Both the position numbers and the translations under genes were made by a program. Below, in pieces: positions 49,510 to 58,974 of a stretch of DNA of 64,000 bases. Positions within the stretch are counted from its first letter, which is position 1; every line of letters starts with the position of its first letter. Under the pieces are notes generated by a model. That model was not told where the DNA came from. It made no database searches and saw only the letters and a list, made by a program, of their open reading frames with translations. Where the stretch lies: assembly GCF_011038845.1 (NCBI RefSeq), contig NZ_JAAKDW010000002.1, positions 124,001-188,000 of the forward strand, written 5' to 3'. The DNA is from Enterococcus sp. ZJ1622 (lineage in GTDB: Bacteria; Bacillota; Bacilli; Lactobacillales; Enterococcaceae).

Positions 49510-50535
49510 ATGAAGTATAGAGTTGCAGTTTTAGGCGCAGGCTCTTGGGGAACTGCCTTGGCGCAAGTACTTGCTGAAAATGGGCATGACGTGCGTCTTT
49601 GGGGACACCGAGCTTCTCAAGTAGAAGAGATCAATACCCAACACACCAATCAGCGCTACTTGCCGGATCACCCGCTTCCTGAATCGATCCAAGCCTTCAC
49701 AGAGATGGAACAAGCAGTGAAAGACACAGATGCAGTATTATTTGTGATCCCGACGAAAGCGATCCGTTCAGTCGCAAAAGAACTGGTTGGAGCATTGAAT
49801 ACCAGACCAGTGATCATTCACGCTAGCAAGGGACTGGAACAGGGAACGCATAAACGGATCTCAGAGATCCTTCTAGAAGAGATTCCTACTGAGAAAAGAC
49901 AAGCAGTAGCTGTTCTATCAGGTCCGAGTCATGCAGAAGAAGTAGCCAAGCATGATATCACGACGATCACAGCTGCCAGCACGGACCAGAAAGCGGCCAA
50001 ATTCGTTCAGATGCTGTTCATGAACAGTTATTTCCGTATTTATACGAATCCAGACGTCATAGGCGTAGAACTGGGTGCCGCGTTGAAGAATATCATAGCG
50101 ATCGGTGCAGGAGCCATCCACGGTTTAGGGTTTGGTGACAATGCAAAAGCGGCGATCATGACTCGCGGACTAGCTGAAATCAGCCGTTTAGGCGTAGCGA
50201 TGGGCGCTAATCCATTGACATTCATTGGACTAAGCGGAGTAGGCGATCTGATCGTCACCTGTACGAGTATCCATTCTCGTAACTGGCGAGCTGGCAATCT
50301 GTTAGGGCAGGGACAATCATTAGAGAAAGTCTTGGCCGAAATGGGCATGGTGGTGGAAGGCGTGAATACGACCCAAGCAGCTATGGAACTGGCTCGAACG
50401 ATGGACATTGAGATGCCCATCACACAAACTATTTATGAAGTGCTTTATGAGCATAAAGAAATCAGCACAGCAGCAAAAGAAATCATGTTACGTGATGGAA
50501 AAAAAGAAAACGAATTTTCATTAACTATTTTTTAA
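49510..50535 (+). CDS. gpsA: Glycerol-3-phosphate dehydrogenase [NAD(P)+]
   Basis: A 341-residue cytoplasmic enzyme making sn-glycerol 3-phosphate for phospholipids and teichoic acids. The dinucleotide-binding loop is [12 protein letters not shown] (about residues 6-17), [11 protein letters not shown] follows, and the catalytic lysine is in [13 protein letters not shown] (about residue 193). [21 protein letters not shown] is the C-terminal substrate site. 42 bp after lgt with an AGGAGTGG site. Confidence 0.97.
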   Translation: MKYRVAVLGAGSWGTALAQVLAENGHDVRLWGHRASQVEEINTQHTNQRYLPDHPLPESIQAFTEMEQAVKDTDAVLFVIPTKAIRSVAKELVGALNTRPVIIHASKGLEQGTHKRISEILLEEIPTEKRQAVAVLSGPSHAEEVAKHDITTITAASTDQKAAKFVQMLFMNSYFRIYTNPDVIGVELGAALKNIIAIGAGAIHGLGFGDNAKAAIMTRGLAEISRLGVAMGANPLTFIGLSGVGDLIVTCTSIHSRNWRAGNLLGQGQSLEKVLAEMGMVVEGVNTTQAAMELARTMDIEMPITQTIYEVLYEHKEISTAAKEIMLRDGKKENEFSLTIF

Positions 50536-50547
50536 GGAGTGGCACAT

Positions 50548-51483
50548 ATGAAAGTAAAAAAAGCAGTAATTCCAGCAGCAGGACTAGGAACAAGATTCTT
50601 ACCAGCAACAAAAGCGATGGCAAAGGAAATGTTGCCGATCGTTGATAAACCAACGATCCAATTCATCGTTGAAGAAGCTTTGAATTCTGGGATCGAAGAC
50701 ATTTTGATCGTAACCGGAAAAGCAAAACGTCCGATCGAAGACCATTTTGATTCAAACATCGAGCTAGAAACAAACCTTAGCGAAAAAGGGAAAACGGAAT
50801 TATTGAAACTAGTAGAAGAAACGACAGATGTCAATCTTCACTTCATCCGTCAGTCCCATCCTAAAGGGTTAGGACACGCTGTATTACAGGCAAGAGCATT
50901 CATCGGGAATGAACCATTCGTCGTGATGCTGGGGGATGATATCATGGAAGACGAAGTCCCATTGACCCAACAGCTGATCAATGACCATGAACGTACGCAT
51001 GCTTCGACTATCGCTGTGATGCAAGTGCCGCATGAAGAAACATCGAAATACGGGATCATCAATCCTGGAGAAGAATTAGAAGAAGGCTTGTACAACGTAA
51101 AAGATTTCGTTGAAAAACCAGACCCAAGCAAAGCACCAAGTGATTTAGCTATTATTGGTCGTTATTTATTGACCCCTGAGATTTTTGATGTGCTAGCAGA
51201 ACAAAAACCTGGTGCAGGAAACGAAATCCAGTTGACAGATGCCATCGACACATTGAACAAAACGCAACGCGTCTTCGCTCGTAAATTCACTGGGAAACGT
51301 TATGACGTCGGCGACAAATTCGGCTTTATGAAAACAAGTATCGAATATGGCTTGACTCATCCGGAAGTCGGTGCACCATTAAGAGAATATATCATGTCTT
51401 TAGGAAAAACATTAGAAGCAGACAGCAACAAAGCAGAAAAAAATAGAAATGAATCCCTATTGAAAGAAGAAAAGAAAAAATAA
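50548..51483 (+). CDS. galU: UTP-glucose-1-phosphate uridylyltransferase
   Basis: A 311-residue enzyme making UDP-glucose for glycolipids and cell-wall polymers. The N-terminal nucleotide loop [27 protein letters not shown] is intact, as are [18 protein letters not shown] and VEKPDP. The start at 50548 follows AAGGAGTGG; GTG at 50539 would overlap that site. Together with cls and gpsA, it shows this neighbourhood serves the envelope. Ends with a terminator. Confidence 0.96.
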   Translation: MKVKKAVIPAAGLGTRFLPATKAMAKEMLPIVDKPTIQFIVEEALNSGIEDILIVTGKAKRPIEDHFDSNIELETNLSEKGKTELLKLVEETTDVNLHFIRQSHPKGLGHAVLQARAFIGNEPFVVMLGDDIMEDEVPLTQQLINDHERTHASTIAVMQVPHEETSKYGIINPGEELEEGLYNVKDFVEKPDPSKAPSDLAIIGRYLLTPEIFDVLAEQKPGAGNEIQLTDAIDTLNKTQRVFARKFTGKRYDVGDKFGFMKTSIEYGLTHPEVGAPLREYIMSLGKTLEADSNKAEKNRNESLLKEEKKK

Positions 51484-51497
51484 TCCTTTTTCCGTAC

Positions 51498-51547
51498 AAA
51501 AAAGCTTCAGCTGCTAATCCAAATCGAAAGTAGTTGAAGCTTTTGCT
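51498..51547 (+). terminator. Terminator after galU
   Basis: AAAAGCTTCAGCT (51500-51512) pairs with AGTTGAAGCTTTT (51532-51544), then a weak T run. Confidence 0.8.
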
Positions 51548-51617
51548 ATTTTTTATTTGTTTAAAAAATACGAAAATGCTATTCTTAAAGAAAGAATGAC
51601 GAGAAGGGAGACTGATC

Positions 51618-52058
51618 ATGACAGGCGGAGAAATTGCAGGATTGATCGCAGCAGTGGCGTTTGCGGTACTCGTTGTTTTTATTGTCCGAGTATTGCTACA
51701 AGTATCTAAAACATTAGAGAAAGTAGATCAGACTGTTGCAGAAGCGAACACAACGATTGAGGTCGTGACAAAGGATGTGGATCTTTTATCAAGGCAGGTA
51801 GAAGGGCTTTTAGTGAAAAGCAATGATCTGTTGCTTGATATCAATGGCAAAGTAGCAACGATCGATCCATTATTTACAGCAGTAGCAGATTTGAGTGAAA
51901 GTGTTTCGGAATTGAATAACTCTAGCAAAAATATCGTGACGAAAGTCGGCGGTATTGGCAAAACAACGGCAAAAGCAACTGTTGCCGGAAAAGTTGGCGG
52001 AACAGCAATGAAATTCTTCAAAAACAAAAAACATACTGAAACGACAGGAGGAAAATGA
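51618..52058 (+). CDS. DUF948 membrane-anchored protein (YtxG-like)
   Basis: A 146-residue protein with one N-terminal transmembrane helix (about residues 6-27, IAGLIAAVAFAVLVVFIVRVLL) and a long helical, coiled-coil-like cytoplasmic part (KTLEKVDQTVAEANTTIEVV...DVDLLSRQVEGLLVKSNDLLLDINGK). This matches DUF948/YtxG, which in Bacillus is also upstream of ytxH and ccpA. AGAAGGGAG precedes the start. Function unknown; general-stress linked in Bacillus. Confidence 0.85.
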   Translation: MTGGEIAGLIAAVAFAVLVVFIVRVLLQVSKTLEKVDQTVAEANTTIEVVTKDVDLLSRQVEGLLVKSNDLLLDINGKVATIDPLFTAVADLSESVSELNNSSKNIVTKVGGIGKTTAKATVAGKVGGTAMKFFKNKKHTETTGGK

Positions 52059-52060
52059 TT

Positions 52061-52663
52061 ATGGCTAAAAAAGGTGGATTTTTATTAGGCGCAGTAGTAG
52101 GCGGTACCGCAGCAGCAATTGCAGCATTGCTGCTTGCACCAAAATCAGGAAAAGAGTTGCGAGATGAGCTTGCAGCTCAAGCTGATGACTGGATGGACAT
52201 GGCTTCTGACTATACAGATATGGCAAAAGAAAAATCAGCAGCTTTAACAGATATCGCGAAAGAAAAAGCACAAGATCTTTCTCAGCAAGCAGGTGATTTA
52301 GCAGGAAACATGAAGCAAAAAGTCAATGAATCTGCTGAAGAAGCAAAAGATGATTCTGAAGATATCTTGCTGAACCTAAAAGAACAATCGGCTGACTTGT
52401 CCGACCGTTTTAAAAAATCAGCAGATGAATTGAAAAAACCTGCAGCTGATCTAGGAGATACAGCCAAAGACACGACAGAAGACATCATGATCGATATCAA
52501 GAAATCAGCAGATGAAGCGGGCATCACTGTAAAAGAAGGAATCGACGAAGCCAAACCTTTAGCAGATGATGCCAAAGCAATGGCTGACATGGCAAAAGAA
52601 GATGTGAAAGCGGCAAAAGAAGACGTGAAAGATACGTTGACAACACCAACAGAAGATAACTAA
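52061..52663 (+). CDS. YtxH-domain protein
   Basis: A 200-residue protein. The N-terminal GGFLLGAVVGGTAAAIAALLLAPKSGKELRDEL is the YtxH hallmark: a glycine-rich membrane segment followed by APKSGKE. The rest is a low-complexity Ala/Asp/Lys/Glu helix with LEA-like repeats (for example DMAKEKSAALTDIAKEKAQD). The ATG at 52061 is 9 nt after AGGAGG; 52055 is an alternative. Coupled to the DUF948 gene, the two probably form a membrane complex. Low complexity makes deeper homology claims unsafe. Confidence 0.85.
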   Translation: MAKKGGFLLGAVVGGTAAAIAALLLAPKSGKELRDELAAQADDWMDMASDYTDMAKEKSAALTDIAKEKAQDLSQQAGDLAGNMKQKVNESAEEAKDDSEDILLNLKEQSADLSDRFKKSADELKKPAADLGDTAKDTTEDIMIDIKKSADEAGITVKEGIDEAKPLADDAKAMADMAKEDVKAAKEDVKDTLTTPTEDN

Positions 52664-52700
52664 TCACACTTTCAGCGTCAATGTGAGGAGAATACAAGAC

Positions 52701-52746
52701 AAAAAGGTAAGGAAAGAGTCGAATGACTCTCTTCTTACCTTTTTTT
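52701..52746. terminator. Bidirectional terminator between ytxH-like gene and pepQ
   Basis: AAAAAGGTAAG pairs with CTTACCTTTTT, with an inner GAGTC/GACTC stem. It lies between convergent genes and has A/T tracts at both ends. Confidence 0.85.
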
Positions 52747-52767
52747 GCGGGAGCGGATAGATCAGAT

Positions 52768-53871
52768 CTATTCTAAGATCAATAATTCTTTAGATGTCGT
52801 CGTGAATGGGACGCAGCCGTCACTTGTGACATAGACACAATCCTCGATACGAACACCTACTTGTTCTGGGATATAGATACCAGGTTCAAGTGAGAAGCAC
52901 ATACCTTCTTCGATCACCAAGTCATTTCCTTCGACAAGAGATGGGAATTCATGCACTGTCGTACCGATGCCATGGCCTAAACGGTGATTGAAATATTCGC
53001 CGTAACCATAACTATCGATCACATTGCGAGCAATTTGGTCCAGTTCCGCAGCAGTCACGCCGGGACGAACTGCTTCTTGTGCTGCTAGTTGTGCTTCAAG
53101 CGTGATATTGTAGATTTTTTCCTGGAATTCTGTTGGTTTTTTGTAAGCAACCGTTCGAGTAGCATCGCTGCAGTATCCATCCCATACAACGCCAAGATCG
53201 AACAGAACCAATTCATTCGGTGTCACTTTCGTACTCCCAGGTGTACCATGAGGACTTGCTGCATTTGTCCCTGCAAGGACTAAGGTATCAAAGGACATTT
53301 GCGATACCCCTTGTTTTTTCAATTGATATTCGATTTCTGCAATGATCGCTTGTTCAGTTATTCCTTCTTTGACGGCTTGGAAACCAATCTCAAAAGCGAC
53401 ATCTGCCCATTTACCTGCAGCAATCAGTTTGTCTTTTTCTTCCGTTGTTTTGATTAATTGCAGACGCTGGATAACAGAAGTCAAATCAGTGAAAGAATCT
53501 GTACCCGTCAAGACATCTGATATGTAGTCGAAACGGTCAACAGTCAACGCATTTTTTTCGATTCCTATATTCCCAGGCTGTCCATAGCGTGCACGGATTT
53601 CTTTTCCGATCATTTCCCATGGGTTTTCACTATCGAGATAGCCACGGACGTCGTATGCCCAGCTGCTGTTTTGAGCATCTTCGACTTCTAAAGCTGGTGT
53701 AAACAAGAAAGGATCTTGATCAAGGGGAATAAAGAGAGCCAGAACGCGTTCATGCGGGTCACTTTCGTATCCTGAAAAATAAGCAATATGTCCAGGATCA
53801 CTGATATAAGCAAGATCCACTTGATGCTGAGCCATCCATTCACGTAATTCGTTGATTTTTACGTTATTCAT
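52768..53871 (-). CDS. pepQ: Xaa-Pro dipeptidase PepQ (M24B)
   Basis: A 367-residue cytoplasmic prolidase that splits X-Pro dipeptides. The pita-bread fold's dimetal ligands appear in DLGVVWDGYCSDATRT (two Asp), HRLGHGIGTTVHEFP (His), SLEPGIY (Glu) and VRIEDCVYV (Glu). The N-terminal creatinase-like domain spans about 1-130. AAGAAGG lies before the ATG. It is divergent from ccpA, an arrangement conserved in lactobacilli and lactococci-like genomes, suggesting shared control. Confidence 0.95.
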   Translation of the reverse strand: MNNVKINELREWMAQHQVDLAYISDPGHIAYFSGYESDPHERVLALFIPLDQDPFLFTPALEVEDAQNSSWAYDVRGYLDSENPWEMIGKEIRARYGQPGNIGIEKNALTVDRFDYISDVLTGTDSFTDLTSVIQRLQLIKTTEEKDKLIAAGKWADVAFEIGFQAVKEGITEQAIIAEIEYQLKKQGVSQMSFDTLVLAGTNAASPHGTPGSTKVTPNELVLFDLGVVWDGYCSDATRTVAYKKPTEFQEKIYNITLEAQLAAQEAVRPGVTAAELDQIARNVIDSYGYGEYFNHRLGHGIGTTVHEFPSLVEGNDLVIEEGMCFSLEPGIYIPEQVGVRIEDCVYVTSDGCVPFTTTSKELLILE

Positions 53872-53909
53872 TTGGCATCCTTCTTTCTAAAATATTCTTG
53901 TATTCGATA

Positions 53910-53938
53910 ATTGTACCACTTATTTATTAAATTACCAA
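53910..53938 (-). promoter_or_regulatory. Promoter of pepQ
   Basis: On the minus strand TTGGTA and TACAAT are 17 bp apart, about 39 bp before the pepQ start. Confidence 0.6.
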
Positions 53939-53970
53939 CGTTCTAAAAACTGAAAAAAATAAAAATTTTC

Positions 53971-53985
53971 ATGAAAACGGAGATA
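53971..53985 (+). promoter_or_regulatory. cre-like site in the pepQ/ccpA divergon
   Basis: ATGAAAACGGAGATA matches 9 of 10 fixed positions of the relaxed cre pattern WTGNAANCGNWNNCA but only about 10 of 14 of the stricter consensus. It lies between the two divergent promoters, 7 bp upstream of the ccpA -35, so CcpA could act on both genes. Confidence 0.4.
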
Positions 53986-53991
53986 AAACGG

Positions 53992-54020
53992 TTGCATTTG
54001 TTGAGATTATTTGATATCCT
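53992..54020 (+). promoter_or_regulatory. Probable promoter of ccpA
   Basis: TTGCAT and TATCCT are 17 bp apart, with a TGA extension before the -10; leader about 60 nt. Confidence 0.5.
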
Positions 54021-54080
54021 AATTTAGAAATGTAAGTCGTATTTTCAGAAAACATATAAAATATGAATAGGAGTATACAA

Positions 54081-55082
54081 ATGGAAAAGCAAACAATCAC
54101 TATCTATGATGTAGCGAGAGAGGCAAATGTTTCGATGGCTACTGTTTCACGTGTCGTCAATGGCAACCCGAATGTCAAACCAGCCACAAGAAAGAAAGTG
54201 CTAGAAGTCATCGATCGCTTGGATTACCGTCCGAATGCGGTTGCTCGTGGTCTGGCAAGTAAAAAAACGACAACAGTCGGCGTCATCATCCCAGACGTCA
54301 GCAACATGTTCTTTGCTTCATTAGCACGAGGAATCGATGATGTCGCTACAATGTACAAATACAATATCATTTTAGCGAACTCAGACGGCAACGACCAAAA
54401 AGAAGTCAACGTGTTGAACAATCTGTTGGCAAAACAAGTGGACGGAGTCATTTTTATGGGACACCATATCACTGACGAAATCCGTGGAGAATTCTCACGT
54501 TCAAAAACTCCAGTTGTCTTAGCAGGTTCAATCGATCCGGACGAGCAAGTCGGTAGTGTAAACATCGATTATACCTCTGCAACAAAAGATGCAGTGAATA
54601 AATTAGCGAAAAGCGGCAACAAAAAAATCGCTTTTGTCAGCGGCGCACTGATCGATCCAATCAATGGCCAAAATCGTTTGAAAGGCTACAAAGAAGCATT
54701 GAACGAGAACAATTTGCCATACAGTGAAGGCCTGATCTTTGAAGCAGAATACAACTTCAAAGATGGATTATCACTTGTTGATCGTATCCATAACAGTGGA
54801 GCAACAGCTGTATATGTCTCAGACGATGAATTAGCTATCGGTATTTTAGACGGATTACTGGATCGCGGCGTGAAAGTCCCAGAAGATTTCGAGATCATCA
54901 CAAGCAACAACTCATTATTGACAGAAGTCGCTCGTCCTCGTTTGACAAGTATCACACAGCCTTTGTATGACTTAGGTGCTGTATCTATGCGTCTATTGAC
55001 TAAAATGATGAACAAAGAAGAAGTAGAAGAAAAAACGATCATCTTACCTTACGGGATCGAAGAAAAAGGTTCAACTAAATAA
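54081..55082 (+). CDS. ccpA: Catabolite control protein A
   Basis: A 333-residue LacI-family global regulator of carbon metabolism. The helix-turn-helix TIYDVAREANVSMATVSRVVNGN is followed by the hinge helix NAVARGLASKKTTTVGV and a periplasmic-binding-protein-like core. Residues that contact P-Ser-HPr are in the region around 295-310 (SITQPLYDLGAVSMRLLTKMM), typical of CcpA rather than sugar-specific LacI members. TAGGAG lies 7 nt before the ATG at 54081; the ATG at 54063 is less suitable. Its co-effector kinase hprK is in the same window. Confidence 0.96.
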   Translation: MEKQTITIYDVAREANVSMATVSRVVNGNPNVKPATRKKVLEVIDRLDYRPNAVARGLASKKTTTVGVIIPDVSNMFFASLARGIDDVATMYKYNIILANSDGNDQKEVNVLNNLLAKQVDGVIFMGHHITDEIRGEFSRSKTPVVLAGSIDPDEQVGSVNIDYTSATKDAVNKLAKSGNKKIAFVSGALIDPINGQNRLKGYKEALNENNLPYSEGLIFEAEYNFKDGLSLVDRIHNSGATAVYVSDDELAIGILDGLLDRGVKVPEDFEIITSNNSLLTEVARPRLTSITQPLYDLGAVSMRLLTKMMNKEEVEEKTIILPYGIEEKGSTK

Positions 55083-55123
55083 GTCTGGCCAATAGCTGAC
55101 TTATCATGTAAAAAATAGAAGAA

Positions 55124-55155
55124 AGCAGAGTGGTTTTTTACCGCTCTGCTTTTTT
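55124..55155 (+). terminator. Terminator after ccpA
   Basis: AGCAGAG pairs with CTCTGCT, with an inner GG/CC pairing, followed by six Ts. The 148 bp from here to the next terminator hold no visible gene. Confidence 0.88.
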
Positions 55156-55303
55156 GTGCTGGAAAAGGTATCGGAAGGTGCTTAGCGAAAATTATGTAAA
55201 TACAAAAACGTATTTTAACAAAAAAATTTAGAGGAGGGATTTCTCTTTTTAGAAGCACATAGCAGGGCTTCGAATATCAGTGTTATGCCTCTAATTCTCC
55301 AAC

Positions 55304-55339
55304 TATAAAAAAACCACCCGCGAACACTCGCGGATGGTT
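55304..55339 (-). terminator. Terminator after the class A PBP gene
   Basis: On the minus strand AACCATCCGCGA pairs with TCGCGGGTGGTT around GTGT, followed by seven Ts. Confidence 0.9.
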
Positions 55340-55344
55340 GCTTT

Positions 55345-57690
55345 TTAATCGTCTTTGTCGTCTTCTTTTTTAGTTTCAGGATTTGCTCTTGCATAAGAAG
55401 AGGCGGTGTTCCAGTAGTCTTTGTAGTTTTCGTCTGTTCCGCCGACTCCGAACTTAAAGGTGCTTTTTTGCGGGCCATTTTTCGCCCACAATGATTCAAC
55501 TGATTTTTCCGGTGTTTCGACTGTCTTTTTATCGACTGTGACTTTTCCGGCTGTCTGTCCAGTAAAGGCAGCGACTTTTTTCTTCATCACGTCAGAAGAA
55601 AGTTCGAATTTCGCATTCGTGTCAAAAATATCTGGATTTACTTGATAGACCTGATTGATCAGGTTCGCCAGGTAGTTCGCTGATCGGATCCTAGCTTGTG
55701 TATCCATTCCTGTATTGTCATCATGGCCAGACCAGCTGCTGATGGTGACAGATGGAGTGGATACGATCAGCCACGAGTCACGATATTCGTTGGTCGATCC
55801 AGTCTTACCGACCCAGTCTGCTTTTCCTAAACTGCTGTTCAAGCCTGAGATCACGTCTTTGAATGGCGTCGTGATTTTTTTGTCGATCACACTGCGCATC
55901 AGATCATTCATGATAGTGGCTGTTGCTTCGGAATAGATCCGGACAGGTTTGTTTTCATGCTGATAAATGACATTCCCTGCATTGTCAGTAATGGAGTCGA
56001 TGAGATAGCCTTCTTCGTACACACCTTTGTTTGCTAAAGCTTGGAAGCCGTTTGTCTGTTGCAATGTTGTGACATCGACAGTTCCCAGAGGTGCAGATTC
56101 AACGCCCCAGTTGTCGTTGGCTGGATAATTCATTTTGGATAAGTAATTTTCATAGGCATATTGTTTCGAACCGCCTGAATTCAAAACATCCTGATATAAG
56201 TGATAAGCCGGGATATTATTCGACCATTCCAGTGATTCACGAACGGTCTGGAAGGTATTGGAACCTTCATTTGTTGCATTCACGATTTTCTCGCCTGCGT
56301 TGCTGCCTTCTTGCCAAGTCGTCGCGTAGTCGGAAACACGTGATTCTGAACCGATCAGTCCCATATCGATAGCTGGTCCGTAAACAAGGACTGGCTTGAT
56401 CGAGGAACCGGCTTGTCTTTCGGTATCAAATGCATGATTGTTCTGGTTTTGTCCGTAATTTCGTCCGCCGACAAAGCCATAGATCCGTCCGGTCTTGTTG
56501 TCCATCAGCACATTACCGGTTTCGACCTGCGTACCAGAGCCGTCATCAAGCATGTAGCCGTAGTTTTGAACACCTGCTTGCATAGCGTTGTAAATGTCTT
56601 TATCGATCGTAGAATGGATCGTATAGCCTTTGTTTTGGATCGTTTGCTGTGCTCTTTGATAGTAAGCTTCATATGTTTTTGTATCTGTAAGATCTGCATC
56701 GTCTTTTTCTGCTAGCTGTTTTGCTACGATCTCAGTCGCTTCGCCCATCACCGTGTAGTACAGGAATTCACGATCGCTTTGCTCTGCGATTTGCTGAGGC
56801 AAGAAGTCTTTCGTCAGATCATACGCTTTTGCTTCTTCGTATTGTTCTTTCGTGATTTTCTTTTCTCGATACATGCTGAAGAGAACGAAGTCTTTCCGTT
56901 GCAGTCCAGCCGAAAGATCCTCTTTCAATGCGCCTGTATTCGTATAAGGGCTGTACGTGATCGGACTTTGCGGCAGTCCGGCAATAAAGGCTGCTTGAGG
57001 CAGCGTGACATCCTTTGCTTCCACACCGAATATACCTCTTGCTGCTTCTTGGACGCCGGCAATATTTTGACCTTTGTTGTTTCGTCCAAATGGAGAAACA
57101 TTCAAGTACGTAGAAATGATCTCGTCTTTTGAGAAATGTTTTTCGACTTGTGCAGCAAGTACGATTTCATTCGCTTTTCGCTTGAATGTCGTTTCATCTG
57201 TCAGGATCTGCTGCTTGACGAGCTGCTGTGTCAATGTGGAACCACCCGAAGAGCCGATACCGGTCGCTTCTGATACAAGTGCACGTAACACAGCTTTAGG
57301 GACATATCCCTGATGTTTGTCGAAGTACTCGTCTTCTGTACTGATGATGGCCGTTTTCAATAATGGCGAAATCTGATCAGAGGAAATCGTTGTACGCATC
57401 AAGTCTGTTTGGATCTTCGAAATCTCGGTATTATCTGAATAAACAAGTTTAGATGTTTCTGTGATGTTGCCAAGTTCTGTGTCCAGTTCTTTTTTTGAAG
57501 GCATTTCGGTATCTTCGACAAGATAAGCGAAATAGCCGGCACCGATACCAGCACCAAGCGCGCCCATCAGCAAAAGAAGGACGAGGACAAACATCGTTAA
57601 CGATTGAAAAACTCTAAAAACGATTTTAGGTATGAACCATTTTTGTTTTTTCCTTCGTGTTGGTTTTCTTCGAGTATTTTTGCGTGGCAA
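55345..57690 (-). CDS. pbpF: Class A penicillin-binding protein (PBP1b/PbpF type)
   Basis: A 781-residue bifunctional peptidoglycan synthase. A basic cytoplasmic N-terminus (LPRKNTRRKPTRRKKQKW) and one membrane helix (SLTMFVLVLLLLMGALGAGI) precede the GT51 glycosyltransferase domain with STEDEYFDKHQGY and GSTLTQQLVKQ. The transpeptidase follows, with SxxK in AGSSIKPVLVYGP, SxN in EWSNNIPAYH and KTG in VGKTGSTNEYRD. The acidic tail ends in KKEDDKDD. Start: TTG at 57690, 8-9 nt after GAGGTG; the ATG at 57855 lies upstream of the -10 box and is unlikely. Of the three enterococcal class A enzymes, position beside ccpA suggests PbpF, from memory of E. faecalis gene order. Confidence 0.88.
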   Translation of the reverse strand: MPRKNTRRKPTRRKKQKWFIPKIVFRVFQSLTMFVLVLLLLMGALGAGIGAGYFAYLVEDTEMPSKKELDTELGNITETSKLVYSDNTEISKIQTDLMRTTISSDQISPLLKTAIISTEDEYFDKHQGYVPKAVLRALVSEATGIGSSGGSTLTQQLVKQQILTDETTFKRKANEIVLAAQVEKHFSKDEIISTYLNVSPFGRNNKGQNIAGVQEAARGIFGVEAKDVTLPQAAFIAGLPQSPITYSPYTNTGALKEDLSAGLQRKDFVLFSMYREKKITKEQYEEAKAYDLTKDFLPQQIAEQSDREFLYYTVMGEATEIVAKQLAEKDDADLTDTKTYEAYYQRAQQTIQNKGYTIHSTIDKDIYNAMQAGVQNYGYMLDDGSGTQVETGNVLMDNKTGRIYGFVGGRNYGQNQNNHAFDTERQAGSSIKPVLVYGPAIDMGLIGSESRVSDYATTWQEGSNAGEKIVNATNEGSNTFQTVRESLEWSNNIPAYHLYQDVLNSGGSKQYAYENYLSKMNYPANDNWGVESAPLGTVDVTTLQQTNGFQALANKGVYEEGYLIDSITDNAGNVIYQHENKPVRIYSEATATIMNDLMRSVIDKKITTPFKDVISGLNSSLGKADWVGKTGSTNEYRDSWLIVSTPSVTISSWSGHDDNTGMDTQARIRSANYLANLINQVYQVNPDIFDTNAKFELSSDVMKKKVAAFTGQTAGKVTVDKKTVETPEKSVESLWAKNGPQKSTFKFGVGGTDENYKDYWNTASSYARANPETKKEDDKDD

Positions 57691-58028
57691 AAGGGTCACC
57701 TCAACTAATGGTTTTATTTCGCTAATTATAGCAAATAATAAAGCAAAAAAATAGCCAAGGCGGTTTTTACGAGGAAATTCTTTGTTTCTCCTCCCTCCAA
57801 GAGAAAAAACACTTCTTTTTGTAAAGAAAACCTTAAGCTTTTCTTTGTTCTTCATTTCGGTTAAGATGAGAAGAAGATTGCGTAACGCACCATTGAATGT
57901 TAGAAGCGCAATAAGGCAATAGAAAGTATAGATTGGGACTGTGGCAAAATCAGATATCTGTCAGCAATTATGGCAGAGCATATCGGAAATACCACTATCC
58001 TGTTTCATACAGAGGAGGAACACGAAGA
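57691..58028. other. Divergent intergenic region between pbpF and nfo
   Basis: 338 bp without a credible gene. It holds the pbpF -10 element (57725) and the nfo ribosome binding site. Around 57933-57985 a stretch (GGGACTGTGGCAAAATCAG) vaguely recalls the terminator hairpin at 3890, but it lacks the partner arm. The open frames crossing it are extensions of the flanking genes. Confidence 0.5.
57725..57733 (-). promoter_or_regulatory. Extended -10 of the class A PBP gene
   Basis: On the minus strand TGCTATAAT, a perfect -10 with TGN extension, 35 nt before the TTG start. It rules against the upstream ATG as translation start. Confidence 0.55.
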
Positions 58029-58928
58029 ATGTTATTAGGCTCACATGTTAGCATGAGCGGGAAAAAAATGCTTCTAGGCGCAGCAGAAGAAGCAGCGAGT
58101 TACGGCGCATCGACGTTTATGATCTATACAGGCGCACCGCAAAACACGAGACGTAAAGCAATAGAAGAGATGAACATCGAAGCAGGAAAAGAATTCATGG
58201 AGGCAAACGGTTTGTCAAACCTAGTCGTCCATGCTCCTTATATCATCAATTTGGGAAATACGGTCAAACCGGAGATGTTTCCTTTTGCCGTCCAGTTTTT
58301 GAGAGAAGAGATCGTTCGGGCTGAAGCTCTTGGCGCAACACAGATCACGTTGCATCCAGGCGCGCACGTAGGAGCAGGCGCAGAAGCTGGGATCGCAAGG
58401 ATCATTGAAGGACTCAATGAAGTGCTGACGAAAGAACAGACCGCACAAATCGCATTGGAGACAATGGCTGGGAAAGGAACAGAGATCGGGCGTACTTTTG
58501 AAGAACTGGCACAAATCATTGAAGGTGTCAAATTGAACGAAAAATTATCTGTTACCTTCGATACTTGTCACACAAATGATGCGGGCTACGACATACGTCA
58601 TGACTTTTCAGGCGTACTGGAAGAGTTTGATCGAGTGATCGGACTGGATCGTTTGAAAGTATTGCATATCAATGATTCGAAAAATCCGCAAGGCTCACAT
58701 AAAGACCGGCATGCCAATATCGGGTTCGGGACAATCGGATTTGACACATTGAATAGTATCGTCCATGATCCGATGTTCGAAGGCGTGTCAAAAATCTTGG
58801 AGACACCTTATGTCGGAAAAGATAAGAAGACCGCGTACGCTCCTTATGGAAAAGAAATCGCGATGTTCAAGGCACAAGCTTTCGATCCGAATGTATTTCC
58901 TGAATTGATCGAAGAAGTAACGATTTGA
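58029..58928 (+). CDS. nfo: Endonuclease IV (AP endonuclease)
   Basis: A 299-residue zinc-dependent enzyme that cuts DNA at abasic sites in base excision repair. A TIM barrel with the three family signatures: [13 protein letters not shown], the [14 protein letters not shown] metal site and [22 protein letters not shown] near the C-terminus. The start at [11 protein letters not shown] has GAGGAGG upstream; the longer frame from 57933 is not conserved-looking. Monocistronic. Confidence 0.95.
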   Translation: MLLGSHVSMSGKKMLLGAAEEAASYGASTFMIYTGAPQNTRRKAIEEMNIEAGKEFMEANGLSNLVVHAPYIINLGNTVKPEMFPFAVQFLREEIVRAEALGATQITLHPGAHVGAGAEAGIARIIEGLNEVLTKEQTAQIALETMAGKGTEIGRTFEELAQIIEGVKLNEKLSVTFDTCHTNDAGYDIRHDFSGVLEEFDRVIGLDRLKVLHINDSKNPQGSHKDRHANIGFGTIGFDTLNSIVHDPMFEGVSKILETPYVGKDKKTAYAPYGKEIAMFKAQAFDPNVFPELIEEVTI

Positions 58929-58937
58929 TCGGATAAT

Positions 58938-58971
58938 AAAAAACAGTTGCCTGCTATGGCAACTGTTTTTT
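58938..58971. terminator. Bidirectional terminator between nfo and mntH
   Basis: A perfect 14-bp stem AAAAAACAGTTGCC / GGCAACTGTTTTTT around a 6-nt loop, between convergent genes. Confidence 0.95.
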
Positions 58972-58974
58972 CGG

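Noticed and set aside
52718-52733. A second AGTCNNANGACT (LiaR-like) match
   Set aside because: AGTCGAATGACT here forms the inner part of a terminator stem between convergent genes, so the dyad is explained by the hairpin.
57933-57985. Possible further copy of the hairpin repeat upstream of nfo
   Set aside because: Only a short stretch resembles the element; the second arm and the conserved ends are absent.
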